A DNA stretch of 64,000 nucleotides from Chlorops oryzae (Eukaryota > Arthropoda > Insecta > Diptera > Chloropidae): NCBI GenBank assembly GCA_020466095.1, contig CM035809.1:28229563-28293562 (forward strand), read 5' to 3'. The position numbers and the translations under genes were made by a program. Position 1 is the first letter of the stretch; every line of letters begins with the position of its first letter. The notes under the pieces were generated by a model that saw only the letters and a list, made by a program, of their open reading frames with translations, was not told the origin of the DNA and made no database searches. This document shows positions 1-14,725 of this stretch, piece after piece.

Positions 1-3485
<3,485 letters not shown>

Positions 3486-6400
3486 GGTGGTGGCTAGATG
3501 GTGGCAGCAAGCTCAAGCCAAGTCTAGTTGATGGTTCAATTCAGTTTTTTTTTTTTTTGTTTTTTTTTTTTTTATAGATTTAATACTGAAGCAGTCTACG
3601 AAATAGAAAAGAAAAAGCTTAGATTTGATTTTGAAATTTGAAATCGTTTGAAAGACAATTCAAGGGGCCCCTGCTAGAAAATTTATTTATTCAGTGTGTG
3701 CAACGAAGCGTAGAGAGGAAACTGAACGATTTGGTGTTTAGCCTTGCCCATCCGTTTTTACGGAATCGACTGTTATTTATCCGAAAAGTTTATTTCGACA
3801 ACAAACATACATATTAACAAAGAAGAATCAATAAGCCTCTCCTCACATGTTCAAATCAATGCTTCACTCAAATGGAAACTTTTTTCCAAAGCGAAATTAG
3901 CACAATTTCACAGTGACTATTTTTGGAGTCGGGCATACATTGGACATCTCTTCTAAATGTATTTCATAATTAGAGAAAAAAATGAAGAAAAATAGAAACC
4001 AAGAAATCGTAAAGATGCGGTGCAACGCGCGCTTCCTATAGGACTCACCATTGAGAGAGACTGCACAAATACTACTGAGAGCAGAGCGGCAACTGAAACC
4101 ATAACGGCAGGCGCATTTTTCTTCTTTTTTTTTTTTGTTTTGTGTGTGACTTGCTTTGACTAATTTTGGTATGAAATCATGGCCACGCAAAACAAAAAGT
4201 AGAATGAAGTAAGAAGGTGAGCTACCTAGCCTACCTCTGCAGTAAGCAATGTTCCCGAATTATGAAGCAGAAAACAAATCAATAAATTATGTTCTCTGCC
4301 GGCGATGTAAACAAGCAATTAAATTTAGTAACATGACTGCAAGTAGTTATCGGTCAAGGTCAACTTTGGAAAAATAAAGCCTTCTTTAAATGTTAAGATT
4401 AGTAAATACAATAGAACAATTTTACTCTACAGACTTTTCTGGTATTTTGCTGGGAAGACGCGATTATAACACTTTTTCATCACCCAAGTACTTTGATTTC
4501 TTTCCTGTTACAAGTTGTGTGAAGAATCTATAAGCCCAACAATCACTAATACCTCCCGAAAAGGGCATTCGAATTAACGGACCAATACACACTCTCTCGC
4601 TCACACATTTCTTTTCTTTCTCTTCACTACTGGAATCCGCCTATTGCATTTCGGATTTGAGGAAAAAATGACGTCTTGTACGTACCGTTTTGTCTAATCC
4701 GTTGACGTTAAGCGACAAGATGGGACTTTTCCTTTTTGCTTCAATTTAATCTATAATCAAACGATTATTTGCAGTCTTTTGTCAATCCATTGATTTTCCA
4801 AACAAAACTTTGTTCAATGTTGCCCAAGCTCATAACAATACAAAACTAATACGCCGTTTCTCTTGCGCGCTCTCTCTCTCTCTCTCTCTCACCACACACC
4901 CGCTCTTCTTATATGTTTCTTGACAAAACGATCGAAGATTTTTTCTTAAAAGTGACTAACAAATGAAAAATCGTAATAACTTTGAAATTTCTCAACGCGC
5001 ACTTCCTCTAAATGAACACGACCGTACTAATTTTATAATAAAGAACCTAAAAACGCGTTAGCTTTAAATAAAAAACACAAATCAAAAACTTTAATCGCAC
5101 CTTTACGAATGGCAATTTATCGATAGTATCGTCAGTGAGGCCTTTTACACTGGTCAATTGTCGACCGTAAATTCGATATGTTTCGATATTCCCTTTGCTC
5201 CCGTTTACACGTACGTCAACATCGTTCAACAAATCGGTGTTATTTGGGAGAGGAGGGCGGGGATTCTCTCCCCGCAGTACGCTATTTACACTTTAAGACA
5301 TTTCGATAATGAAACAATTTTTCGTTGGCAAGGGACGCAGGGGGAAGAGAGAGCCAACAAAAAGTGTGTTTCGTTATCGAAATGTCTTCTGGGCTCTACG
5401 CAGATATGCAGGAAGTAAATTTCTTATACTAAACACATGAAAAAAATCGAAGAAGTACTTTGAGTTACTTCTGATACTTCAACGAAATCGCAGATTAAAA
5501 GCAATCGAACATGCAGGGTTGCATTTAAATCATACATTTTCTATATTTCTGTCGACCTGTCATCGAAATTTCAACTCTGATTTCCTTTCTTCACAAGAAC
5601 GAGCTTTGTCGCGATATCGCAAACGTTATCTCACATGTTATCTGCTATATATAATCCATCGCTCGTGGAGACAGTAAGTAAACGCGAACTGTGTGTCAAA
5701 TTGATTCCTTGCACAACATTTGTTTTACAGTCGGAACGCGGACTTAAAAGAACACATGAAAATGGCCGACAACTTGAAGCTGCCACATTGCATAAATTAT
5801 AATGGGTGATTTTTTCTTCAGTAATTCATTCGTTCGTTCGTGTTAAATTCTTTAAAATCCTCCAAATAATCTGTATTTTCGAAGTGGGTGTCCATTTTTC
5901 TTGCTAGCTCAGTATAATGGAAAGTATAAGATATATAGCATAAGTAATATTCAGTCATATGGCACTGAAAAGTTCCTTAATTCAAAGTTTGAAGAAAATA
6001 TGCTTGGTTCATTCAGCTTTTCTATATATACATTAAAATGCATTAAAAAGGAAAGCTGTACTTAATAGTAGTCAGATTTTGAAAAAAATTATCCGATTGA
6101 AATCGAAAATAAGTAAGAATTTTTTCCAACGTTACCTCTCACGATGAGCTCCTCGGGTGTCTTTATTTTAAACATTGTTTCTTGCGTGAAGCTGGGGATT
6201 TAAGAAAACGTATTAAGACGTCAGACCATGTATTCATACAATCTGGCACGTTTACAACATACGTGATATCAACGCCAATATTTCGACAGCCTGGCAACAC
6301 CAATAAGGCGACACCATAATATTTTGTGAAACGTGAATTGAGTTGTTGTTGTGTTATTTGGCAATTTTAGTAAAAAAAGAATAAGTAAAAACAGAGCGAG

Positions 6401-7744
6401 TGTATTAAATGAATCCAGAATTATTGAGAAAGAGAATGAATTAAAATTCGTAAGTAATGGAGTGAAGGCACGTAAGTACTTCAAATGGAATGAAAAATGA
6501 AAATTGTCTTTCTGTGAAATGAGAGAGAGAGAGAGAGAGTGTGTGAGTGAGAGAGTGAGGGTGAGAGAGATATTTTTGACCGTATGAAAGTCTGGCCACA
6601 TTGCGCTTTTTACGTTTCTACCATTTTTGGCACATTTGTTCATTTTGTTCACTTTTTTTTTGGAAGAAAACAACATATTTTCGAAAGTAATCAGAACAGC
6701 TGTCTTTGTCACGTTTTTGGTTTTTGTCACGTTTATTTTGGGTCTTGTCACGCACCTATGGCTTTCGTCACGTATGTGACATATGTTCCAGAAACGTTTA
6801 GTAAATATATCCCCTGAAAGTATGCCGAATTCATTTTAATTTGATTTCTACTGAAAAGTGTTTTGTTAAATAGAAATACATAGGATATTCAAGATTAAAA
6901 ATATAATGCATAGAAGCCCTAATTGTTTGATCTCTTAGAATCTTAATTTACAGTAATTGAACATTAATTTATCTTATATTAACTGACCTATTACTTCTAC
7001 GCCCAATGCGCAAGGGAATTTAATTGAGTTCACACTATGATTCCACAATTAAAGGCTTATCCTTCTGTGTCTGTTCTTCTATTTTTATTGGAGTCAAGCT
7101 GTTTTTGAGGTCATTAATTGATTAATTCATTTGATTTTAGTTGGAAGTAATGGACAAATTGCAATCCTTCGATGCTTGGAACACCAAAACGCTTATTCCA
7201 ATTGAAGTTCGCTCGTAGAAAGCACTTCCGTATTTTCTCAGCATCAGTTTGACGTTTTTCGTGTGTGCTTTCTTTACCGAAATGTCAACAAATGGCAAAA
7301 CAAAAACAACAAAAAATTATGACAAATGCAGAAACTGAAAAAGACTGTACCACCGGTAAAGTGCGATAAAGTGCGAAATGAGATTCATTTGTTAGCTTCG
7401 CTGACGTTTTCACTGTTTTTATTTTTAATTTCTTTTCTTTATTTTTCCTTCTTTTTGTTATTGCATTCGGCATCGCATTAAACCCTGTTTCCGACTCGCA
7501 GTTTCCGCTTTTTCATAATGCGCATTTTTGTTTAGTGCGTCGGCTGCACGGCCGCACGAGTGGACTTTTTCTAATAGTTATATTCCTTTTCTTCTTTTCA
7601 GTCAGGATTCACGGCTAGTAGTAGTAGTACAACAAACTAACGTTGAAGCTGAAGTTAAAGTTGAAGTTGAAGTATCAACGTTCCAGTTCCTTTGATTTAT
7701 TTATTTTATTTTTTCGTTTGTAAAGTTTTCGAAAAGACTTCACC
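3486..7744. other. msps 5' side and spacer up to the broken Akt1 copy
   Basis: No confident gene. Contents: T-rich stretch 3547-3573 upstream of msps; a (CT)n run at 4870-4890; a palindromic DRE-type box TATCGATA at 5118-5125 (known in Drosophila as a DREF site of housekeeping promoters); a short minus-strand exon-like frame 5232-5101 ending in a GTGCGA donor; and a plus-strand pair that looks like a 57-base intron (donor GTAAGT just after GTGGAGACA near 5675, acceptor TTTGTTTTACAG ending near 5730). From about 3650 on, everything is repeated in the right copy of the duplication. The promoter of msps and the 5' UTR exons of Akt1 should lie in this type of sequence; which motif does what is inference. 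Confidence 0.5.
5101..5232 (-). other. Unassigned exon-like frame (left copy)
   Basis: A stop-free stretch of about 45 codons (contains NDVDVRVNGSKGNIETYRIY) that ends exactly at a GT donor-like site (GTGCGA). It recurs at 12216-12085 in the right copy with one substitution I could see that changes a codon (Gln to His). I do not recognise the peptide and there is no convincing start. It may be a 5' exon of a minus-strand transcript or chance. Confidence 0.2.
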
Positions 7745-8583
7745 ACGAATTACTTGCCTTTTATCGCGCCAAGGAGTTCAACAGTCGTTGAAACTACCGC
7801 CGGTGCGAAAGCAACACCAATCAAGTCGACTCCAGCGGCATCTTCCTCCGGATCTACCTCGTCGTCTTCGCTGTTGGGATCGAGTTTCGTAACATCATTT
7901 GCCAGTGCCTTCAATATTAATACAACAATCGCAGCAAACAATACGCAGAATAGTAGTGGAAGCGGAATCACTATTCTCGTGGCCAATACCTCCCCTGAAA
8001 TCACAAATTCACCCGCGCATTCCTATAAGGAGGAAGCAAGGCGCTTAGATCATACAATGGCAGCAGCAAATATAAGCGGCTCCTCACCCGCTGTGCCTTC
8101 AACGAGTTCCACTGGTGCTTTAGGTACCTCGCCAAATTATGAGAGTTCTCCTTTCGGTGGTCCTCCGCAAGGCCAAATCGTTAAAGAAGGCTGGCTACAG
8201 AAACGTGGCGAGCATATCAAAACGTGGCGCCAACGGTATTTTATTTACGCGACGATGGAACACTGATGGGATATCGGAATAAGACTGCCAATAATCAGCC
8301 TGCCGAACAATTGAATAATTTCACCGTACGCGGTTGCCAGATCATGACGGTCGATCGTCCGAGACCTGCAATGGACGACAGTGATCGAGCTGACATTTTG
8401 CGTCGAAACGCAAGCTGAACGAGAGCAGTGGACTGACGCAATCAGGTGCGTGGAAAATACTTTTAAATTTCTACGTGCACGATTTCAATTTTTAACGTGA
8501 TTTTTCTTATAGAAATGTTGCCAGCCGCCTAAGCAAAATGGGTGCAACCGCAATTACACCTTCTACCTCAGCCGATATGGGTG
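7745..8583 (+). pseudogene. Truncated Akt1 duplicate (N-terminal extension and PH domain only)
   Basis: Duplicate of the first 1.7 coding exons of Akt1. It retains the ACG initiator (7745-7747), the internal ATG (8057-8059), exon 1 to its donor after 8445 and exon 2 from 8513, but stops at the duplication junction after the codons for ADMG. Lesions: one T is missing from a TTTT run near 8243, which gives a stop at 8264-8266 inside the PH domain, and about 23 bases are missing near 8366. The two losses sum to 24, so the frame downstream of both is again that of Akt1. No kinase domain is present. If transcribed it would give at most the extension plus a broken PH domain. An assembly error in the homopolymer is possible; the 23-base loss is harder to explain that way. 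Confidence 0.9.
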
Positions 8584-9059
8584 AAAGAATGGGCAGAAGA
8601 AAGAAAGGCAATTCAAGGGGCCCCTGCCAGAAAATTTAAGAAGAATCAACCCAGCAGTTATTGGTAATCAATAGTAAGCAAAAATGTAATCGATAGCTTG
8701 TATTGAAAATGACTTCCAGATTGTATGATTTTTAACACGGAGATGTCCTACGAAAAGTAATACATTCTTTTCTGCAAAAAAACTGTAATTGAAGAAATAG
8801 TGTATTTCTACCCAATGAGTTACATATGTCATTATGAAGTAAGCATTACTTTTTACGTTCCGGTTCCATGTATTTTATATCCCATTACGAAATCATGTAA
8901 TATTTCTATTTTACCATTCAAAATTCAATGACTACACTGAGCTAAAAATCGTAGTAAAAATAACAAAAACGTAGTTAATTTAACTACGAACAGCAATGAT
9001 TTGGCTCTATTAACGGGCGTAGTTAAAATAACCTCAATCGTAGTAAAATAGTTCAAATA

Positions 9060-9136
9060 CGAAAGTAGTAGCAAATCCCAAGTCGGCGGGTTCGAACCCC
9101 GGTCAGAAAGGCGTTTTTTTTTTTTTTTTTTTTTTA
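9060..9136 (+). mobile_element. tRNA-derived SINE-like fragment with poly(T) tail
   Basis: AAATCCCAAGTCGGC followed by GGGTTCGAACCCCGG is a good RNA polymerase III B box and T-arm (4-bp stem CGGG with CCCG), followed by a run of over 20 T. No A box or acceptor stem can be folded, so this is not a tRNA gene. Confidence 0.4.
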
Positions 9137-9361
9137 CAAATAATAACATCACATTTATATAATATTTAAAAACCTTAGAGGAATAAAAAGCTTTAAAACT
9201 AATATATTATGCAAAAAAAAAAATTTATATATTTCGGAAAGCCGGGATGACGCCCTCTTCTCTCTTCTTTATACGGCTGGGAAGCTAGATTTTTCATTCT
9301 GGCTGTCCCTTTTTTCCTTTAATATTTTTCACTACTTGAAAAATTCAAATTTTTCACACAT

Positions 9362-9440
9362 TTCATTCGCCTGCTGTAGGATTTGAACCCGAGCCCTTGG
9401 GATTGCTGAGCGAATACGCTACCCGTACGCCACGGAGAAA
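9362..9440 (-). mobile_element. Degenerate tRNA-derived segment (SINE head)
   Basis: Read on the minus strand it shows an A-box-like TGGCGTACGGGTAGCG and a B box GGGTTCAAATCC spaced as in a tRNA, with CAATCCCAAGGGC between, close to the CAAATCCCAAG of the plus-strand fragment 300 bases away. The T stem does not pair (CTCGG against TCCTA), so a functional tRNA is unlikely. Confidence 0.4.
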
Positions 9441-9462
9441 TCTAATTCGCGTGCCCTAAATA

Positions 9463-10573
9463 AAGACTGTCCCAGAAATAACTGTCCTTTTGTTGTTTTT
9501 TTATTGCAAAAAATACACAAATAAATACACTTAAAAAAAATTATACACTTTTTTTATTAAGGTCCTCCATTAGGTTTTTTACCTTTCGTTCACCTTAGTG
9601 TATGCCCGACGCCATTTATGTCGAAATATTTCGATGTTCTTCGCAGTTTGTTTGGTCTTCTTAAGGTTCCTTTTCATTAAAGCCCAATATTTTTGGATTG
9701 GACGAAGTTCGGGGCAATTCGGAGGACTTGCTTCTCTTGGTACCACAGTGACATTATTGGCTTGGTACCAATCCATCGTTCTCTGGGCGCAGTGAGAATT
9801 TGCTAGGTCAGGCCAAAATAGTACTGAACCTTGGTGTTGACGTATAAGAGGCAGCAAGCGCCGGTCCAGACACTCTCTGATGTAAATTTCGGTGTTGATT
9901 GTGCGATCCGTCACAAATTCCTTACTTCGAAGGCCACATTTGCAAATGGCCTGTCACACCATGTATTTCTTTGGAAATTTGGTATGTTTTTCGGTGGTAA
10001 ATTTAGAGGATGCTCCACCCCTTCTAACCGCAGTATAATGTCCGTGTCCAGGTAACTGCTTGAAATCCGCTTTGCAATACGTTTCATCGTCCATGATCCC
10101 GCAATCGAATTTGGGCAGGTAATCGCGATACAGTTTTCGAGATGTTCCCGCTTTTGCTGCCATATCACGAACCGAAGTGCCTGGATTCTGAGTAAACAGC
10201 CGCTTAACGTTCTGGGCCACCGCTTGGTTCGCTGGACCACTTCTTCTCCCTGATCCTGGTGTTTTCGATAAAGGGGTAAGCTGTCTGTATCGTTTTATGG
10301 TCCTACCGACAGTTTTTTCGCACACGCCAACTTCCTTAGCGATCTTTTTGTACGTGGTGTTTGGATTTTCCAGGTGTTTGTAAATAATTGCTTTCCGATT
10401 TTCTTCTTGTTGAGACGACATCTTTTCAGTAGCTCTTTTATTTTACGAATGAGTATTTTTTTTTAATCTGCAATATTTATACTTTATTTAAGTACCAAAT
10501 ATGTTGCTATAGAGTTAACACTTTTTTATAAATAGCCTAAAAACAAAAGGACAGTTATTTCTGGGACAGTCCT
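9463..10573 (-). mobile_element. Tc1/mariner-superfamily element, 1.1 kb, complete ends, TA duplication
   Basis: Inverted ends GACTGTCCCAGAAATAACTG at 9465 and, on the other strand, at 10571 downward, extending about 28 bases with one or two mismatches. TA dinucleotides flank at 9461-9462 and 10574-10575, the standard Tc1/mariner target duplication. The only gene inside is a damaged transposase on the minus strand. The element sits within the CCCAGCAG insertion, so it is younger than it. Confidence 0.93.
9579..10421 (-). pseudogene. Tc1/mariner transposase (DD37E-like), inactivated
   Basis: Single frame from ATG at 10421 (MSSQQEENRKAIIYKHLE) interrupted by one stop at 9956-9954, where the family has Trp in MVWQAICKCG. 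The N-terminal half has two helix-turn-helix regions (KKIAKEVGVCEKTVGRTIKR) and a GRR-type linker; the first catalytic Asp is in MDDETYCKAD, the second in FWPDLANSH. The third acidic residue, expected in the PIEKYW motif 37 residues later, is Gln here (RPIQKYW). After KVNER a further frame change removes the end; the frame continues in another phase as VKNLMEDLNKK. With a stop, a lost catalytic residue and a frameshift it cannot be active. DD37E assignment follows from spacing and motif recall. Confidence 0.88.
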
Positions 10574-10810
10574 TATGTTATTTAAAGACAAATGAAAACT
10601 ATTTTATGTGTTTTTTGATAAAAGTTTTTTCATTACTTTTTAGTTTACTATGGCATACAATTTCTGTTCAATTCTCGCGTAACCGAAGAATTGGACATTT
10701 ATTCATTACTTTTCAGTATATTTCGGAGTTCATGGTTTCCTCAATTTCAGGTTATTCAGAGAAATATTCTATTCCTAAAGTAATGAACTGCCCAAATAAC
10801 TGCTGGGAAT

Positions 10811-13800
10811 AAGCCTCTCCTCACATGTTCAAATCAATCCTTCACTCAAATGGAAACTTTTTTCCAAAGCGAAATTAGCACAATTTCACAGTGACTATTT
10901 TTGGAGTCGGGCATACATTGGACATCTCTTCTAAATGTATTTCATAATTAGAGAAAAAAATGAAGAAAAATAAAAACCAAGAAATCGTAAAGATGCGGTG
11001 CAACGCGCGCTTCCTATAGGACTCTCACATTGAGACAGACTGCACAAATACTACTGAGAGCAGAGCGGCAACTGAAACCATAACGGCAGGCGCATTTTTA
11101 TTCTTTCTTTTTTTTTGTTTTGTGTGTGACTTGCTTTGACTAATTTTGGTATGAAATCATGGCCACGCAAAACAAAAAGTAGAATGAAGTAAGAAGGTGA
11201 GCTACCTAGCCTACCTCTGCAGTAAGCAATGTTCCCGAATTATGAAGCAGAAAACAAATCAATAAATTATGTTCTCTGCCGGCGATGTAAACAAGCAATT
11301 AAATTTAGTAACATGACTGCAAGTAGTTATCGGTCAAGGTCGACTTTGGAAAAATAAAGCCTTCTTTAAATGTTAAGATTAGTAAATACAATAGAACAAT
11401 TTTACTCTACAGACTTTTCTGGTATTTTGCTGGGAAGACGCGATTATAACACTTTTTCATCACCCAAGTACTTTGATTTCCTTCCTGTTACAAGTTGTGT
11501 GAAGAATCTATAAGCCCAACAATCACTAAATATCTCCCGAAAAGGGCATTCGAATTAACGGACCAATACACACTCTCTCGCTCACACATTTCTTTTCTTC
11601 CTCTTCACTACTGGAATCCGCCTATTGCATTTCGGATTTGAGGAAAAAATGACGTCTTGTACGTACCGTTTTGTCTAATCCGTTGACGTTAAGCGACAAG
11701 ATGGGACTTTTCCTTTTTGCTTCAATTTAATCTATAATCAAACGATTATTTGCAGTCTTTTGTCAATCCATTGATTTTCCAAACAAAACTTTGTTCAATG
11801 TTGCCCAAGCTCATAACAATACAAAACTAATACGCCGTTTCTCTTGCGCGCTCTCTCTCTCTCTTGCTCTCTCACACACACACCCGCTCTTCTTATATGT
11901 TTCTTGACAAAACGATCGAAGATTTTTTCTTAAAAGTGACTAACAAATGAAAAATCGTAATAACTTTGAAATTTCTCAACGCGCACTTCCTCTAAATGAA
12001 CACGACCGTACTAATTTTATAATAAAGAACCTAAAAACGCGTTAGCTTTAAATAAAAAACACAAATCAAAAACTTTAATCGCACCTTTACGAATGGCAAT
12101 TTATCGATAGTATCGTCAGTGAGGCCTTTTACACTGGTCAAATGTCGACCGTAAATTCGATATGTTTCGATATTCCCTTTGCTCCCGTTTACACGTACGT
12201 CAACATCGTTCAACAAATCGTTGGTTATTTGGAGAGAGGGGATTCCACTCCCCGCAGTACGCTATTTACACTTTAAGACATTTCGATAATGAAACAATTT
12301 TTCGTTGGCAAGGGACGCAGGGGGAAGAGAGAGCCAACAAAAAGTGTGTTTCGTTATCGAAATGTCTTCTGGGCTCTACGCAGATATGCAGGAAGTAAAT
12401 TTCCTATACTAAACACATGCAAAAAATCGAAGAAGTACTTTGAGTTACTTCTGATACTTCAACGAAATCGCAGATTAAAAGCAATCGAACATGCAGGGTT
12501 GCATTTAAATCATACATTTTCTATATTTCTGTCGACCTGTCATCGAAATTTCAACTCTGATTGCCTTTCTTCACAAGAACGAGCTTTGTCGCGATATCGC
12601 AAACGTTATCTCACATGTTATCTGCTATATATAATCCATCGCTCGTGGAGACAGTAAGTAAACGCGAACTGTGTGTCAAATTGATTCCTTGCACAACATT
12701 TGTTTTACAGTCGGAACGCGGACTTAAAAGAACACATGAAAATGGCCGACAACTTGAAGCTGCCACATTGCATAAATTATAATGGGTGATTTTTTCTTCA
12801 GTAATTCATTCGTTCGTTCGTGTTAAATTCTTTAAAATCCTCCAAATAATCTGTATTTTCGAAGTGGGTGTCCATTTTTCTTGCTAGCTCCGTATAATGG
12901 AAAGTATAAGATATATAGCATAAGTAATATTCAGTCATATGGCACTGAAAAGTTCCTTAATTCAAAGTTTGAAGAAAATATGCTTGGTTCATTCAACTTT
13001 TCTATATATACATTAATATGTATTAAAAAGGAAAGCTGTAATTAATAGTAGTCAGATTTTGAAAAAAATTATCCGATTGAAATAGAAAATAAGTAAGAAT
13101 TTTTTCCAACGTTACCTCTCACAATGAGCTACTCGGGTGTCTTTATTTAAAAACATTGTTTCTTGCGTGAAGCTGGGGATTTAAGAAAACGTATTAAGAC
13201 GTCAGACCATGTAGTCATACAATCTGGCACGTTTACAACATACGTGATATCAACGCCAATATTTCGACAGCCTGGCAACACCAATAAGGCGACACCATAA
13301 TATTTTGTGAAACGTGAATTGAGTTGTTGTTGTGTTATTTGGCAATTTTAGTAAAAAAAGAATAAGTAAAAACAGAGCGAGTGTATTAAATGAATCCAGA
13401 ATTATTGAGAAAGAGAATGAATTAAAATTCGTAAGTAATGGAGTGAAGGCACGTAAGTACTTCAAATGGAATGAAAAATGAAAATTGTCTTTCTGTGAAA
13501 TGAGAGAGAGAGAGAGAGAGTGTGTGAGTGAGAGAGTGAGGGTGAGAGAGATATTTTTGACCGTATGAAAGTCTGGCCACATTGCGCTTTTTACGTTTCT
13601 ACCATTTTTGGCACATTTGTTCATTTTGTTCACTTTTTTTTTGGAAGAAAACAACATATTTTCGAAAGTAATCAGAACAGCTGTCTTTGTCACGTTTTTG
13701 GTTTTTGTCACGTTTATTTTGGGTCTTGTCACGCACCTATGGCTTTCGTCACGTATGTGACATATGTTCCAGAAACGTTTAGTAAATATATCCCCTGAAA

Positions 13801-14725
13801 GTATGCCGAATTCATTTTAATTTGATTTCTACTGAAAAGTGTTTTGTTAAATAGAAATACATAGGATATTCAAGATTAAAAATATAATGCATAGAAGCCC
13901 TAATTGTTTGATCCCTTAGAATCTTAATTTACAGTAATTGAACATTAATTTATCTTATATTAACTGACCTATTACTTCTACGCCTAATGCGCAAGGGAAT
14001 TTAATTGAGTTCACACTATGATTCCACAATTAAAGGCTTATCCTTCTGTGTCTGTTCTCCTATTTTTATTGGAGTCAAGCTGTTTTTTAAGGTCATTGAT
14101 TGATTAATTCATTTGATTTTAGTTGGAAGTAATGGACAAATTGCAATCCTTCGATGCTTGGAACACCAAAACGCTTATTCCAATTGAAGTTCGCTCGTAG
14201 AAAGCACTTCCGTATTTTCTCAGCATCAGTTTGACGTTTTTCGTGTGTGCTTTCTTTACCGAAATGTCAACAAATGGCAAAACAAAAACAACAAAAATTA
14301 TGACAAATGCACAAACTGAAAAAGACTGTACCACCGGTAAAGTGCGATAAAGTGCGAAATGAGATTCATTTGTTAGCTTCGCTGACGTTTTCACTGTTTT
14401 TATTTTTAATTTCTTTTCTTTATTTTTCCTTCTTTTTGTTATTGCATTCGGCATCGCATTAAACCCTGTTTCCGACTCGCAGTTTCCGCTTTTTCATAAT
14501 GCGCATTTTTGTTTAGTGCGTCGGCTGCACGGCCGCACGAGTGGACTTTTTCTAATAGTTATATTCCTTTTCTTCTTTTCAGTCAGGATTCACGGCTAGT
14601 AGTAGTAGTACAACAAACTAACGTTGAAGCTGAAGTTAAAGTTGAAGTTGAAGTATCAACGTTCCAGTTCCTTTGATTTATTTATTTTATTTTTTCGTTT
14701 GTAAAGTTTTCGAAAAGACTTCACC
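10811..14725. other. Spacer and probable 5' region of the intact Akt1
   Basis: Right-unit copy of 3833-7744. Same contents: DRE-type TATCGATA at 12102-12109, exon-like minus frame 12216-12085, candidate 57-base intron near 12655-12711, GAGA run at 13503-13520. A polypyrimidine tract and AG at 14581-14582 make a good acceptor for the exon that carries the Akt1 start, so 5' UTR exons of Akt1 most likely lie upstream in this stretch. Any regulatory element of Akt1 here also exists once more in the left unit. Confidence 0.5.

Larger units (their letters stand above)
3650..8585. repeat. Left unit of a ~4.9-kb tandem duplication
   Basis: From about 3655 (CAATTCAAGGGGCCCCTGC) to about 8585 the sequence matches 8610-15590 in direct orientation with only scattered substitutions and small indels, apart from insertions in the right unit. 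The offset is 6978 at the start of the long match (3833 and 10811). The unit contains the msps-Akt1 spacer, Akt1 exon 1 and part of exon 2. It keeps about 142 bases (3681-3822) that the right unit has lost, and it shows the uninterrupted site AAGAATCAATAAGCC for the element inserted in the right unit. Confidence 0.95.
8650..10807. mobile_element. Insertion with CCCAGCAGTTATT inverted ends, hosting a mariner
   Basis: Left end CCCAGCAGTTATTGG at 8650; right end, read on the other strand, CCCAGCAGTTATTTGGG at 10807. The left unit of the duplication has the empty site at about 3824-3842, so both borders are defined by comparison; two bases (AA) appear duplicated. The left half carries repeated CGTAGT(T/A)AAAATAAC motifs with a hairpin at 8970-8990, a tRNA-like B box, and a second tRNA-like segment on the other strand. 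Without the mariner (9463-10573) the element is about 1.05 kb and has no open frame of its own. Superfamily unknown. Confidence 0.8.

Noticed and set aside
6269..6751. 160-residue minus frame, repeated at 13250-13732
   Set aside because: Identical because the DNA is duplicated; contains GAGA-derived serine/leucine runs and no domain.
7750..8004. Minus frames opposite Akt1 exon 1 (also 14731-14985)
   Set aside because: Antisense shadows of the Ser/Thr-rich Akt1 extension.
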